NCBI RefSeq assembly: GCF_004944975.1
Contig: NZ_SPQG01000002.1
Location: forward strand, 303,112 to 344,073
DNA from: Halorhabdus amylolytica
Lineage (GTDB): Archaea; Halobacteriota; Halobacteria; Halobacteriales; Haloarculaceae
Length of the DNA stretch: 40,962 nucleotides
Reading direction: 5' to 3'
A program made the translations under genes and the position numbers. Shown in pieces: positions 8,838-17,288 of this stretch; the stretch's first letter is position 1; each line of letters starts with the position of its first letter. The notes below the pieces were generated by a model. It had not been told where the DNA came from and did no database searches. It saw only the letters and a list, made by a program, of their open reading frames with translations.

Positions 8838-9674
8838 TCAATAGTCGTATTTCCGCTCGTAGCCTCTGGGGGTCACCAGCCGATCGCCCCAGACGCGCGT
8901 TTGTTCGGTCCCGACGATGACAGTCGTCGTCATGTCGAGGAGGTCCGATTCCCCGAGTTCCGGAAGCGTCTCCAGGTCGGTGACGTGCGTCCGCTCCTCG
9001 GCCCGCCCGGCCCCGCGGACGATGCCCACCGGCGTTTCGGGGTTCCGGTGAGTCGAGAGGATCTCACAGGCCAGCTGGAAGTTCCCGGCCCGGTTTGGAC
9101 TCCAGGGGTTGTAGAGGACGATGGCCATTCCCGTCGGGGCGACCGCCTCCAGTCGGGATTCGATTTCCGCCAGGGGCGTGAGGTGATCCGAGAGGCTGAT
9201 CGATACCGTGTCGGTGACCAGCGGCGCACCGAGCCGTGCCGCCGAGGACTGGGCAGCCGGGACGCCCGGGACGACCTCGAAGTCCATCTCGTCGGGATGG
9301 ATCCCCCTGGATTCGAGGACTTCGAGGACGAGACCGCCCAGCGCGTAGACGTTCGGGTCGCCGCTCCCGACGAGGGCGACTGACACCCCGTCGAGGGCCC
9401 GATCGACGGCGGTCTCCGTCCGAGAGACCTCTCTCCCCATCCCCGTCGCGTGGACCGCCTCGGCGTCCCGACGGAGCGACTCGGGAAGCAACTCGACGTA
9501 GGTCTCGTAGCCTACGATGTGATCGACCGATTCGAGCGTGTCCCTGGCCCGGATCGTCATTCCCGCATCGTGGCCCGGGCCGATCCCCACGGCCGCGAGG
9601 TATCCCCCGTCTGCGCCGTCGCTACGTTCGTCACCGTCGAAGGGACTGTCGTCGGGTGTCCGATCAGCCCCCAT
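8838..9674 (-). CDS. cbiH2: Cobalt-precorrin-3 C17-methyltransferase (CbiH/CobJ family), copy 2
   Basis: A 278-residue tetrapyrrole methylase with AVGIGPGHDAGMT near the N-terminus, VGYETYVELLP, VALVGSGDPNVYAL and ISLSDHLTPLAEIE, features typical of CobJ/CbiH, which methylates C17 and contracts the ring. The chosen ATG at 9674 has a GGAGGT Shine-Dalgarno sequence (9682-9687) with a 7-nt gap; an in-frame GTG at 9683 lies on that site. The gene overlaps the preceding cbiH paralogue by 11 bp. This copy looks closer to the canonical CobJ than its neighbour. Which paralogue performs ring contraction is not decided by sequence. Confidence 0.85.
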   Translation of the reverse strand: MGADRTPDDSPFDGDERSDGADGGYLAAVGIGPGHDAGMTIRARDTLESVDHIVGYETYVELLPESLRRDAEAVHATGMGREVSRTETAVDRALDGVSVALVGSGDPNVYALGGLVLEVLESRGIHPDEMDFEVVPGVPAAQSSAARLGAPLVTDTVSISLSDHLTPLAEIESRLEAVAPTGMAIVLYNPWSPNRAGNFQLACEILSTHRNPETPVGIVRGAGRAEERTHVTDLETLPELGESDLLDMTTTVIVGTEQTRVWGDRLVTPRGYERKYDY

Positions 9675-10575
9675 GCTCGCCACCTCCGTCGGAGAGCGGG
9701 GCGGAACCGTCCCGCGGCGTGACCAGAAACGGCCGGCCCCCGTTGGCGGGACGGAGGACCCGGGAGTCCTCAGTGCCGACGACGACGAGCGTGCCCGTCG
9801 TCACGACGTCGATTTCCTCGGGGAGCGCCGCCAGCGTCGTAACCGTGACCGTCTCGCCCGTCGGCGAGCGGCCGCGTTCACCCCGGGCCACGTCCTCGAG
9901 CACCGCAACCGGGACCGAACCTGATCGGTGAGTCTCGATCACGTCCAGCGCCGAGCCGAGCGATCGATTGACGTTGTACAGCGCGATCACGAACCCGGCC
10001 CCGGCGACAGCTTCGAGTTTCCGATCGATCGCCTCGCGGTCGCGTCGGGCCGTCGAGAGCGAGAGCGTACAGAAGTCGTTCGAGAGCGGCGCCCCGAGCA
10101 GTGCCGCACCGCCCAGCGCCGCGGTGACGCCGGGCAGGATCTCGATCGGGATCTCATCGTCAGCGTGGGTCTCGGCTAGCGTCACGAGCAGATCGGACTT
10201 GCCGTAGACCGCCGGGTCCCCGCCCGAGACGTGGACCACCGTCTCCCCGTCACGGACGCGATCGAATGTTGCCGCCGCCTGGCTCCGGCGGTCCCGCCGC
10301 GAGGAGTTGATCACGACCGGTTCACTGTCCGGCTGGTCCCCCTCTTCCGCGTGGTCGGTCTCGCCGCCGAGCAGTCCGTCGGCCCGCAGGAACCGCTGAT
10401 ACAGGGGTGCGGCGTAGACGGCGTCGGCCGCCCGGATCGCCTCGCGGGCGGCCCGGGTCAGATGCGCCGGTGACCCCGGTCCCATGCCGACGACGACGAG
10501 CTTGCCAGCCGACCCGTCGTCTGACTGCGACGGGTCGGGACGGGCGAGATGCTCGGCCCTCGGCCAGTCGGTCAT
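9664..10575 (-). CDS. cbiH: Precorrin methyltransferase of the CbiH/CobJ family, copy 1
   Basis: A 303-residue member of the same family as the next gene, with VVGMGPGSPAHLT (SAM loop), VVHVSGGDPAVYGKSDLL, ILPGVTAALGGAALLGAPLSNDF and IALYNVNR. It has a longer acidic loop (around residues 75-90) and diverges from its neighbour in most positions, so this is an old duplication, not a recent one. The ATG at 10575 overlaps the cbiG stop (ATGA); an upstream open extension into cbiG was rejected. Predicted cobalt-precorrin-3 C17-methyltransferase. A different methylation step is possible, given the missing cbiD. Confidence 0.82.
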   Translation of the reverse strand: MTDWPRAEHLARPDPSQSDDGSAGKLVVVGMGPGSPAHLTRAAREAIRAADAVYAAPLYQRFLRADGLLGGETDHAEEGDQPDSEPVVINSSRRDRRSQAAATFDRVRDGETVVHVSGGDPAVYGKSDLLVTLAETHADDEIPIEILPGVTAALGGAALLGAPLSNDFCTLSLSTARRDREAIDRKLEAVAGAGFVIALYNVNRSLGSALDVIETHRSGSVPVAVLEDVARGERGRSPTGETVTVTTLAALPEEIDVVTTGTLVVVGTEDSRVLRPANGGRPFLVTPRDGSAPLSDGGGEHGG

Positions 10576-11489
10576 CGTCCCACCGCCACCGTGACGCTGT
10601 CCTCGACGGTTCGTTTCTCGGCCAGCAACTCGTGGTTCCGTCCCCCCGCGATGGCGCTGGCCTCCGCGATTCCGGGCCAGTCGAGCAACTCCCGCGCCCG
10701 CGAGTCCGAGGGCCCCTCGAAGCGTTCGAGCGTTTCCCGTTCGAAGGCGACGACCCCGAGGTCCAGCGACGCTGCGGCCTCCCGCAGACCGGGTTCGTCC
10801 GATTTTAGCGTCCCCGTTGCGACGAACTCGACGTCTGACCGGTCCCGATCGGTCGCTTCGAGAGCGTCCAACCAGGCCTGCCGACAGGTTCCGGCGTCGG
10901 TCCCGGATCGACAGCCGGTCCCGATCACGATCTCGCCTGCGTCCGTCCGTCTGAGCACGGTCACGTCCCCATCGACGAGGACGGCCCGCGGCCCGTCGAG
11001 GCGCTCGACCGGCCCGAGGTCGCCGTCCCGAACGGCGAGGTTCGTCGCCACCGTCGAGTCGGGGGTCTCGATCGTGGCCCCGAGCGCCGCCGCACGGGCC
11101 TCGACGCCCTGCTTTCCGGCCGCGTCGGTCGCCGTCGTCACCGCCGGGACGGGGCCGGCGGACCCGATTTCCCTGGCCAGCCGGTTGGCCCCGTGATGGC
11201 CGCCCACGAGCGGGATCGCCCAGGTCCGTTCCGCGTCGACTGCCACGACCGCCGGATCGGTCCACTTCCCGTCGAGCAGCGGCGCGATCCGCCGGACGAC
11301 GATCCCACTCGCCATCAGCGCCACGATGCCATCGTAGTCCCAGACACGCTCGAAGACCCCGTCGCCGTACGGGTAGATCTCGACCGTCCGACAGTCGGTA
11401 TCGAGGGCCTCAGCGATCTGTTCGGCCGTCGATCTCCCGCGTTCGAACGAGATCACGGCGACGGAATCGACGCGTGCCTCGCTACTCAC
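10572..11489 (-). CDS. cbiG: Cobalt-precorrin-5A hydrolase
   Basis: A 305-residue CbiG, which opens the delta-lactone of cobalt-precorrin-5A and releases acetaldehyde, a step specific to the anaerobic (early cobalt) route. The N-terminal half carries DYDGIVALMASGIVVRR and AIPLVGGHHGANRLAREI; the C-terminal domain has IGTGCRSGTDA and FVATGTLKSDEPGL. The start overlaps the cbiF stop as ATGA and its own stop overlaps cbiH as ATGA, so it is the fourth gene of the operon. Confidence 0.92.
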   Translation of the reverse strand: MSSEARVDSVAVISFERGRSTAEQIAEALDTDCRTVEIYPYGDGVFERVWDYDGIVALMASGIVVRRIAPLLDGKWTDPAVVAVDAERTWAIPLVGGHHGANRLAREIGSAGPVPAVTTATDAAGKQGVEARAAALGATIETPDSTVATNLAVRDGDLGPVERLDGPRAVLVDGDVTVLRRTDAGEIVIGTGCRSGTDAGTCRQAWLDALEATDRDRSDVEFVATGTLKSDEPGLREAAASLDLGVVAFERETLERFEGPSDSRARELLDWPGIAEASAIAGGRNHELLAEKRTVEDSVTVAVGR

Positions 11490-12286
11490 GGTCGATCATC
11501 CTCCGTGGTCTCGTCCTCGTCAGCTGCCCAGCCATCGTAGAGGAACGATCGATCGTACTCGCCGCCGGTCACCGCCTCACCGACGATCACCAGCGCACTG
11601 GACTCGTAGCCGGCTGTTTCGACCTTTCCCGCGATGTCCGCGACCGTCCCCCGGAAGATATCCTCGTCCGGCCACGAGGCATGATAGACGACCGCCACGG
11701 GCGTCTCGGGATCCACGCCGCTTTCCAGTAACCGGTCCATCGTCGCCTCGATCGCGTGGGTTCCCAGGTAGATCGCCGTCGTCACGTCGCCCATCCCGAC
11801 GAACTCGCTGACGTGCTCGTCGGCGGCGTCGAGCGTTCGGCCCTGCGGGCGGGTGAACGCGACGTGATTTGCGACGCCAGCCAGCGTGAGCTGGGTCCCG
11901 AGCGTCGCGCTGGCAGCGAAGGCGGCAGTGACGCCGGGGATAACGTACGCCGGGACGCCGCGCTCAGCCAGCGCGTCGATCCCCTCGAGGGCCGCGCCGA
12001 ACACCGCGGGATCGCCGCTGTGGAGGCGGACGACGTCCTGGCCGGCCTCGTACGCACTCGCCATCTCCGACACCAGCGTCTCCAGGTCCGCTCCGGCACT
12101 ATCGAGGCGGTCGGCCCCGGGGGCATAGGTGTCGAGAACCTCGCTGTTGACCAGCGAGCCCGCGTGGACGACCAGATCGGCCCCCTCGAGTGCTTCCCGG
12201 CCGGCGACGGTCACGAGCTTCGGGTGGCCGGGCCCGGCGCCGACGAAGGGGATGGCGTCCGGTTCGGCCCAGGGGAGTCCGGTCAC
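11486..12286 (-). CDS. cbiF: Cobalt-precorrin-4 C11-methyltransferase
   Basis: A 266-residue CbiF/CobM methyltransferase. Visible features are the SAM loop FVGAGPGHPKLVTVAGRE at the N-terminus, VVHAGSLVNSEVLDTY (the CbiF-type substrate loop), VVRLHSGDPAVFGA, VIPGVTAAFAASATLG and TRPQGR, the last characteristic of CobM/CbiF. It starts with GTG at 12286, overlapping the cbiL stop (GTGA). The C-terminus is an acidic tail. It precedes cbiG, its usual partner in the pathway. Confidence 0.93.
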   Translation of the reverse strand: MTGLPWAEPDAIPFVGAGPGHPKLVTVAGREALEGADLVVHAGSLVNSEVLDTYAPGADRLDSAGADLETLVSEMASAYEAGQDVVRLHSGDPAVFGAALEGIDALAERGVPAYVIPGVTAAFAASATLGTQLTLAGVANHVAFTRPQGRTLDAADEHVSEFVGMGDVTTAIYLGTHAIEATMDRLLESGVDPETPVAVVYHASWPDEDIFRGTVADIAGKVETAGYESSALVIVGEAVTGGEYDRSFLYDGWAADEDETTEDDRP

Positions 12287-12930
12287 GGCGACCGCCCCCC
12301 ATCGGCGCGCTCCGCGTAGGCGACCGTGAAGTAGTCGCTGTCCGAAAGCGCATCCGGATCAGTCGTGACGGTGGCGTCGTCCATGAACAGCCGCCGGCCG
12401 TAGGTCGCCGTATATCCCGCTGCAGTCAGTTGTTCGTGGGCGTCGGCGACGTCGGTGACTTTCAACAGCAGTAACTGCTCCGGGTGGTTCGGTGGGATTC
12501 CGGCGGCGGCCTCACGCACAGTGAGCGAGCCTTCGTCGATCTTCACGTCGAGTGCCGTCGTGAACGCCGTGACGACGCTCACCCCGGGCACCGTCCGGAC
12601 CTCGACGGCCGGGTAGTCCGCGAGTGCACCGTCGAGGTGACCGAACGTAGCGTAGATCCGCGGGTCGCCGACTGTGGCGAAGGCGACGTCGTCCTCGCGG
12701 GCCACCTCGGCCACTCTCGCGGCCGCTTCTTCCCAGGCCGCCTCCAACACCGCCTGATCGTCTGTCATCGGAAACGTCAGACGTTCGATGTGATCCGCGT
12801 AGGGTTCGACGAGGCGTTCGGCAATATCGCCCGGGGTGAACACGATCGTCGCCCCCGCAACGACCTCCCGGCCCCGGACAGTCACCAGCGCGGGATCGCC
12901 GGGGCCGAGTCCGACGCCGTACAGCGTCAC
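12283..12930 (-). CDS. cbiL: Cobalt-factor II C20-methyltransferase
   Basis: A 215-residue CbiL/CobI protein predicted to methylate C20 of the sirohydrochlorin-derived intermediate. It begins almost directly with YGVGLGPGDPALVTVRGRE; the stretch FATVGDPRIYATFGHL and the late YGRRLFMD are typical of CbiL. It starts with GTG at 12930, which overlaps the cbiT stop as GTGA. Length is slightly short but complete. Confidence 0.92.
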   Translation of the reverse strand: MTLYGVGLGPGDPALVTVRGREVVAGATIVFTPGDIAERLVEPYADHIERLTFPMTDDQAVLEAAWEEAAARVAEVAREDDVAFATVGDPRIYATFGHLDGALADYPAVEVRTVPGVSVVTAFTTALDVKIDEGSLTVREAAAGIPPNHPEQLLLLKVTDVADAHEQLTAAGYTATYGRRLFMDDATVTTDPDALSDSDYFTVAYAERADGGRSP

Positions 12931-13481
12931 GACGCCCCCCGGTCGGGATGGCCGCTGATCACGTACACCGGTCGTGCCGGGTCGATCGCCGTCCCGCCGG
13001 CCAGCTGTTCCCCTCGGCCGATCGAGACGCGGCGCACTTCGGGATCGAACGCCCGGGACCGGAACCCCTCGATCGCCCGGACGGCCGTTTCGAGTCGTGC
13101 CGCGTTCAGGACCACGATTCGCGGGGCGGCCGTCGCTACCCAGTCCAACACAGTCTCGAGATTGCGCGTTCCGCCGACGAAGACGGCGTCCGCCGTCTCA
13201 GGGAGTCCGTCGGGGGCCGTCGCCCGGATGACAGACACCGAGGATTCACAGTCGTTAGCTGCCAGGTTCGTCCGGATCGCTTCGACACGTTCCTGATCAC
13301 GTTCGACGGCTGTCACCCGGTCGGCGCTCCGGGCGGCCGCGATCGACACCGCGCCGGTCCCGGCCCCGATGTCCACGACGTGATCGGCCGGCCGGAGATC
13401 GAGCGTCCAGACCACCAGCGCCCGCACCTCGGGTTTCGTCGGCCCCGGTGCGGTCGATGCCGGGAGTGAGATACGTCCCAT
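12927..13481 (-). CDS. cbiT: Cobalt-precorrin-6B C15-methyltransferase (decarboxylating)
   Basis: A 184-residue class I SAM methyltransferase of the CbiT type, which methylates C15 and decarboxylates the C12 acetate side chain. It shows the substrate-side PGPTKPEVRAL stretch (residues 13-23), motif I VVDIGAGTGAVSIA, and VFVGGTRNLETVL, which is typical of CbiT. The ATG at 13481 was chosen over an upstream TTG at 13514, because the TTG lies in the AT-rich promoter and the ATG gives a normal CbiT start. First gene of the seven-gene operon down to cbiX. Confidence 0.92.
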   Translation of the reverse strand: MGRISLPASTAPGPTKPEVRALVVWTLDLRPADHVVDIGAGTGAVSIAAARSADRVTAVERDQERVEAIRTNLAANDCESSVSVIRATAPDGLPETADAVFVGGTRNLETVLDWVATAAPRIVVLNAARLETAVRAIEGFRSRAFDPEVRRVSIGRGEQLAGGTAIDPARPVYVISGHPDRGAS

Positions 13482-13560
13482 TGTGGGTGGCCTGTGCCCC
13501 GCCGCTGAAAACAATATCGTTTGATGTAGTACAACTCAATCTTCCCGGAGAACGGCTACG
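13482..13560 (-). promoter_or_regulatory. Promoter of the cbiT operon
   Basis: Upstream of the cbiT ATG the minus strand reads CGATATTGTTTT (about 13508-13519), an AT-rich TATA-like block 27-38 bp from the start. Directly upstream of it is TTGATGTAGTACAA (plus strand, 13521-13534), matching the TTGnnnTAnnnCAA pattern also found between cobN and the chelatase ATPase gene. No Shine-Dalgarno sequence precedes the ATG. No cobalamin riboswitch-like structure was recognised. Confidence 0.5.
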
Positions 13561-13662
13561 ATCGTCTCCCACGTTCGTCACTGCGAGCAGGCACTATGCT
13601 GTAGGAGAGCGCAACGATACGGTTCGATCGCGTCCGGAAGAGCGCCGGGACGGGTGAGACCG

Positions 13663-14955
13663 CTACTCGCCCCGCAGTTCGGTCATGTGGTCGATCCGCG
13701 ACTGGACCAGCTCGGGTTTGCCGATGTCCCAGCGGACGCGAAGCCCGTCGGTGCCGGCACGCTCCAACGCCTCGGTCGCGATCGCCTCGGCATCAGAAAT
13801 GGAGTCGGCGACGCCGACAACCGCGAACGAGCGGGAGGTCGTCGTGTAGATCCCGTCCTCGCGCTCGTCGACGCTGGCGTAGAAGAGGCGGGCGTCCCCC
13901 GCGTTCTCGGGTGAAATCTGGACTTTCGCGCCGGATTCCGGATCGGTCGGGTAGCCATCGGGCACTGCGTACTTACAGACAGTCGCCTGCTCGGCGAAGC
14001 TGAGTTGGGGCAGCGACTCGTCGTCGCGGGCGGCCACGAGCACGTCCAGTAAATCCGTCTCCATGACGGGCAAGGTGTTCATGGCCTCGGGGTCGCCGAA
14101 GCGGGCGTTGAACTCCACGACCTTCACGCCGTCGGCGGTGAGCATGAACTGCCCGTAGAGGACGCCTTTGTACCCCTCAAGTGCGTCGACCGTCGCTTCG
14201 AGAATGTCCACCGCTTCCAGGTAGTCCTCGCGATCCATGAACGGCAGTTCGAGTTCCGCATCGCTGTAGGACCCCATGCCGCCGGTGTTGGGTCCTTTGT
14301 CGCCTTCGTAGGCACGCTTGTGGTCCTGAACGGCGGGTGTCACGCGACGGTCGCCGTTTGCGACGAGTGCCTGGACGGTGAACTCCTCGCCGACGAGCCG
14401 TTCCTCCAGAACGATCCGGTCGTACTCCGAGTCCCGGATGTATTCTTTGGCTTCCGCGGCGGTCACCTGATCGCCGATGACGCGCACGCCCTTGCCACCA
14501 GTGAGGCCGGCGGGTTTGACCGCCAGGTCGCCGTCGTACTCGTCGATGTACTCGCAGGCGGCCTCGCTGTCAGTGAATTCCGCGAAGTCCGGACAGCCCG
14601 GGATGTCGTGGCGGTCCATGAACCGCCGCTGGAACCCTTTGTCCGTCTCGATGCGGGCTTGCTCCTCGCGGGGGCCAAACGCATAGACGCCAGCCTCGTC
14701 CAGCGCGTCGGCGACACCTGCTTCGAGGGGGGCCTCCGGGCCGACGATCGCCAGCGAGGCATCAACCTCGTTTGCGTAGGTCGTCACGGCCTGCGGATTG
14801 GTCGCGTCCAGCGTCTCGAAGCCGTCGGCCAATCGGGCGATTCCGGGGTTGCGGTTGCCCGCGGCGGCGTACAGCGTACAGTCCGAATCGGCGAGCGCGC
14901 GGGCGATCGCGTGCTCCCGGCCGCCGCCCCCGATCAGCAGTACCGTCTCTGACAT
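13663..14955 (-). CDS. purD: Phosphoribosylamine-glycine ligase
   Basis: A 430-residue GAR synthetase, which joins glycine to phosphoribosylamine in purine synthesis. The N-terminus has VLLIGGGGREHAIARAL; the ATP-grasp core has VKPAGLTGGKGVRVI, HKRAYEGDKGPNTGGMGSYS and FNARFGDPEAMNTLP, all hallmark purD motifs. The frame stays open another 57 codons, but those residues are arginine-rich non-family sequence; the ATG at 14955 gives the family N-terminus. TTTACAC (minus strand, 14979-14985) sits about 24-30 bp upstream as a TATA box. It diverges from the YyaL-like gene across 100 bp. Confidence 0.96.
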   Translation of the reverse strand: MSETVLLIGGGGREHAIARALADSDCTLYAAAGNRNPGIARLADGFETLDATNPQAVTTYANEVDASLAIVGPEAPLEAGVADALDEAGVYAFGPREEQARIETDKGFQRRFMDRHDIPGCPDFAEFTDSEAACEYIDEYDGDLAVKPAGLTGGKGVRVIGDQVTAAEAKEYIRDSEYDRIVLEERLVGEEFTVQALVANGDRRVTPAVQDHKRAYEGDKGPNTGGMGSYSDAELELPFMDREDYLEAVDILEATVDALEGYKGVLYGQFMLTADGVKVVEFNARFGDPEAMNTLPVMETDLLDVLVAARDDESLPQLSFAEQATVCKYAVPDGYPTDPESGAKVQISPENAGDARLFYASVDEREDGIYTTTSRSFAVVGVADSISDAEAIATEALERAGTDGLRVRWDIGKPELVQSRIDHMTELRGE

Positions 14956-15055
14956 GGGAGAACACCCTCGCCAGGGGAGTGTAAAGGTTGCTTTTGGGCC
15001 TGCGAGTCTCGCCGCCGACGCCACGGGTAAACCCCTGGCGACTCGACGGGGTGCC
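14956..15055. promoter_or_regulatory. Divergent promoter region, purD and the YyaL-like gene
   Basis: This 100-bp spacer carries a TATA-like GTGTAAAGG (14979-14987) serving purD on the minus strand, and a weaker GGTAAACC (15026-15033) about 23-30 bp upstream of the plus-strand ATG at 15056. Both starts lack a Shine-Dalgarno sequence, consistent with leaderless mRNAs. Assignment is by spacing and base composition only. Confidence 0.45.
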
Positions 15056-17254
15056 ATGAGCGATCCGCTGGAACGCAACCGCCTCGACGCGGAGGGAAGT
15101 CCGTACCTCCGCCAGCACGCCGACAACCCCGTGAACTGGCAGCCATGGGACGACGACGCCCTCGACGCTGCCCAACGGGAGGACCGGCCGATCTTTCTCT
15201 CGATCGGCTATTCGTCGTGTCACTGGTGTCACGTCATGGAGGAGGAGAGTTTCTCGGACCCCGCGGTCGCCGAAACCCTCAACGAGCACTTCGTCCCGAT
15301 CAAGGTCGACCGCGAGGAACGCCCCGACGTCGATCGGATCTACCAGACGCTGGCCCAGCTCCTCGGCCAGCAGGGCGGTTGGCCGCTGTCGGTCTGGCTG
15401 ACACCCGATCGCCGCCCGTTCTACGTCGGGACGTACTTCCCGCCCGCACCACAGGGTGGCCGGCCCGGATTCGGACAGTTACTGGAAGATCTCAACGAGA
15501 CCTGGATGAACGATCGCGAGAACGTCGAGGAGCGAGCCGACCAGTGGGCCGATGCGATCGCCGGGCAACTGGAGGGGACGCCCGACTCTCCGGCCGAGAT
15601 CGAAGACGGCGCGGGCGGGGCACTTATCGAGTCCGCCGTGGAGTCCGCAGTTCGTCAGGCTGACCGCGAGCACGGCGGGTTCGGACGGGGCGGACCGAAG
15701 TTTCCCCAACCCGCCCGACTCCATCTGCTGTCGCGGGCCGATGCGCGCCTAGACGGATTCGTCGGCGATGCCGGAAGCGATGTCGATCTCGCAGGGATCG
15801 CTGGACAGGAACACGACAGCGGCGGGGATACCGATGTCGACGCCGAGGCATACCGCGCCGTCCTGACGGAGACGCTGGACGCGATGGCTTCTGGCGGGCT
15901 CTACGATCACGTCGGCGGTGGGTTCCACCGCTACGCGACCGATCGAGAGTGGACGGTCCCGCACTTCGAGAAGATGCTCTACGACAACGCCGAGATCCCG
16001 CGGGCGTTCATCGAGGGGTACCGCGTGACCGGAAACGAGCGTTATGCCCACGTCGTCCGGGAGACCTTCGAGTTCCTCGATCGCGAACTCGGCCATCCCG
16101 ACGGCGGGTTCTACAGCACGCTCGACGCCCGAAGCGAGGGCGAGGAAGGGACATTCTACGTCTGGACACCCGAACAGGTCCGGACGGCGGTCAACGACGA
16201 GACAACTGCCTGGCTCACCCTGGAACGATATGGGATCACCAAGGACGGTAACTTCGAGGACGGGAAGACGGTACTGACCATCAGTGCGGACTTCGAGAAA
16301 CTAGCGGCGACCTCTGGCTTGGACGACGCCGAGATCGATGAACATCTCGAGCGGGCACGAGAGCAACTGTTCGAGGTACGATCCGAACGACCCCGGCCGA
16401 GCAGGGACGAGAAGGTCCTGGCGGGCTGGAACGGCCTGGCGATCTCGGCGCTGGCGGAGGGATCACTCGCTCTCGACGCGGATCTGGCCGACCGCGCGCG
16501 AGAAGCCCTGGAATTCGTCCGGGAACACCTCTGGAACGCCGAGGCCGGTCTACTGAAGCGTCGCTACGCCGACGGGGACGTGCGGATCGACGGGTATCTG
16601 GAGGACTACGCCTTCCTCGCCCGCGGTGCGTTCGACTGTTACCAGGCGACGGGCGACCGCGAGCATCTCGCCTTCGCGCTGGATCTCGCCCGCGAAATCG
16701 AGGCACGCTTCTGGGACGAGGATGTCGGGACACTGTACTTCACGGAGGCTGGCGGGACCGATCTGCTCGCCCGGCCCCAGGAGGTGACCGATCGCTCGAC
16801 GCCGTCGAGTGCCGGCGTGGCGGTGGACGTGCTGTTGTCGCTATCGGCGTTCGTCCCCCACGATCGCTTCGAGTCGATCGCCCGGACCGTCCTCGCGACC
16901 CACCACGACGCGATCGCGGCGGACCCGCTCCAGCACGCCTCGCTGGTACTGGCCGCCGACCGGGCGGCCAACGGCGCGAGCGAACTGACGGTCTCTGCCG
17001 ACGTCATGCCCGAGACGTGGCGCGATCATATTGGAAAGACGTCTCTTCCGGCCCGTATCCTCGCCCGGCGACCGTCGACGGACGAAGGGCTTGAAGCGTG
17101 GCTCGAGACGCTGGAAGTCGAGTCCGCACCGCCGATATTCGCCGAGCGGGCAGCAAGAGACGGCAAACCGACGATCTACGCCTGTCGGGACTTCACCTGT
17201 TCGCGCCCGCTCGACGACGTCGAAGAAGCGCTTGCCTGGTTTGAGGAGGGATAG
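15056..17254 (+). CDS. Thioredoxin-fold DUF255 protein of the YyaL/SPATA20 family
   Basis: A 732-residue protein of the widespread YyaL/Spermatogenesis-associated-20 family. The N-terminal thioredoxin-like domain starts NRLDAEGSPYLRQHADNPVN and has YSSCHWCHVMEEESF with a CxxC (C55, C58), then QQGGWPLSVWLTPDRRPFY. The remainder is an alpha/alpha-barrel resembling glycoside hydrolases or epimerases, with GGLYDHVGGGFHRYATD, PHFEKMLYDNA and DEKVLAGWNGLAISAL. Molecular function is not established for the family. The ATG at 15056 begins the family sequence; the open frame extends upstream through purD's promoter and 5' end and was cut. The gene is complete. Confidence 0.92.
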   Translation: MSDPLERNRLDAEGSPYLRQHADNPVNWQPWDDDALDAAQREDRPIFLSIGYSSCHWCHVMEEESFSDPAVAETLNEHFVPIKVDREERPDVDRIYQTLAQLLGQQGGWPLSVWLTPDRRPFYVGTYFPPAPQGGRPGFGQLLEDLNETWMNDRENVEERADQWADAIAGQLEGTPDSPAEIEDGAGGALIESAVESAVRQADREHGGFGRGGPKFPQPARLHLLSRADARLDGFVGDAGSDVDLAGIAGQEHDSGGDTDVDAEAYRAVLTETLDAMASGGLYDHVGGGFHRYATDREWTVPHFEKMLYDNAEIPRAFIEGYRVTGNERYAHVVRETFEFLDRELGHPDGGFYSTLDARSEGEEGTFYVWTPEQVRTAVNDETTAWLTLERYGITKDGNFEDGKTVLTISADFEKLAATSGLDDAEIDEHLERAREQLFEVRSERPRPSRDEKVLAGWNGLAISALAEGSLALDADLADRAREALEFVREHLWNAEAGLLKRRYADGDVRIDGYLEDYAFLARGAFDCYQATGDREHLAFALDLAREIEARFWDEDVGTLYFTEAGGTDLLARPQEVTDRSTPSSAGVAVDVLLSLSAFVPHDRFESIARTVLATHHDAIAADPLQHASLVLAADRAANGASELTVSADVMPETWRDHIGKTSLPARILARRPSTDEGLEAWLETLEVESAPPIFAERAARDGKPTIYACRDFTCSRPLDDVEEALAWFEEG

Positions 17255-17288
17255 AGGTCGACGAGCCGTACAATCGCGCGGCTCCTGA

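Noticed and set aside
13482-13662. Possible cobalamin riboswitch upstream of cbiT
   Set aside because: The TATA box is close to the ATG, leaving no room for a B12-box aptamer, and no such structure was recognised.
14956-15126. N-terminal extension of purD (57 codons) and the matching upstream extension of the YyaL-like gene
   Set aside because: Both extensions run through the divergent promoter and encode non-family residues; internal ATGs give family-length proteins.
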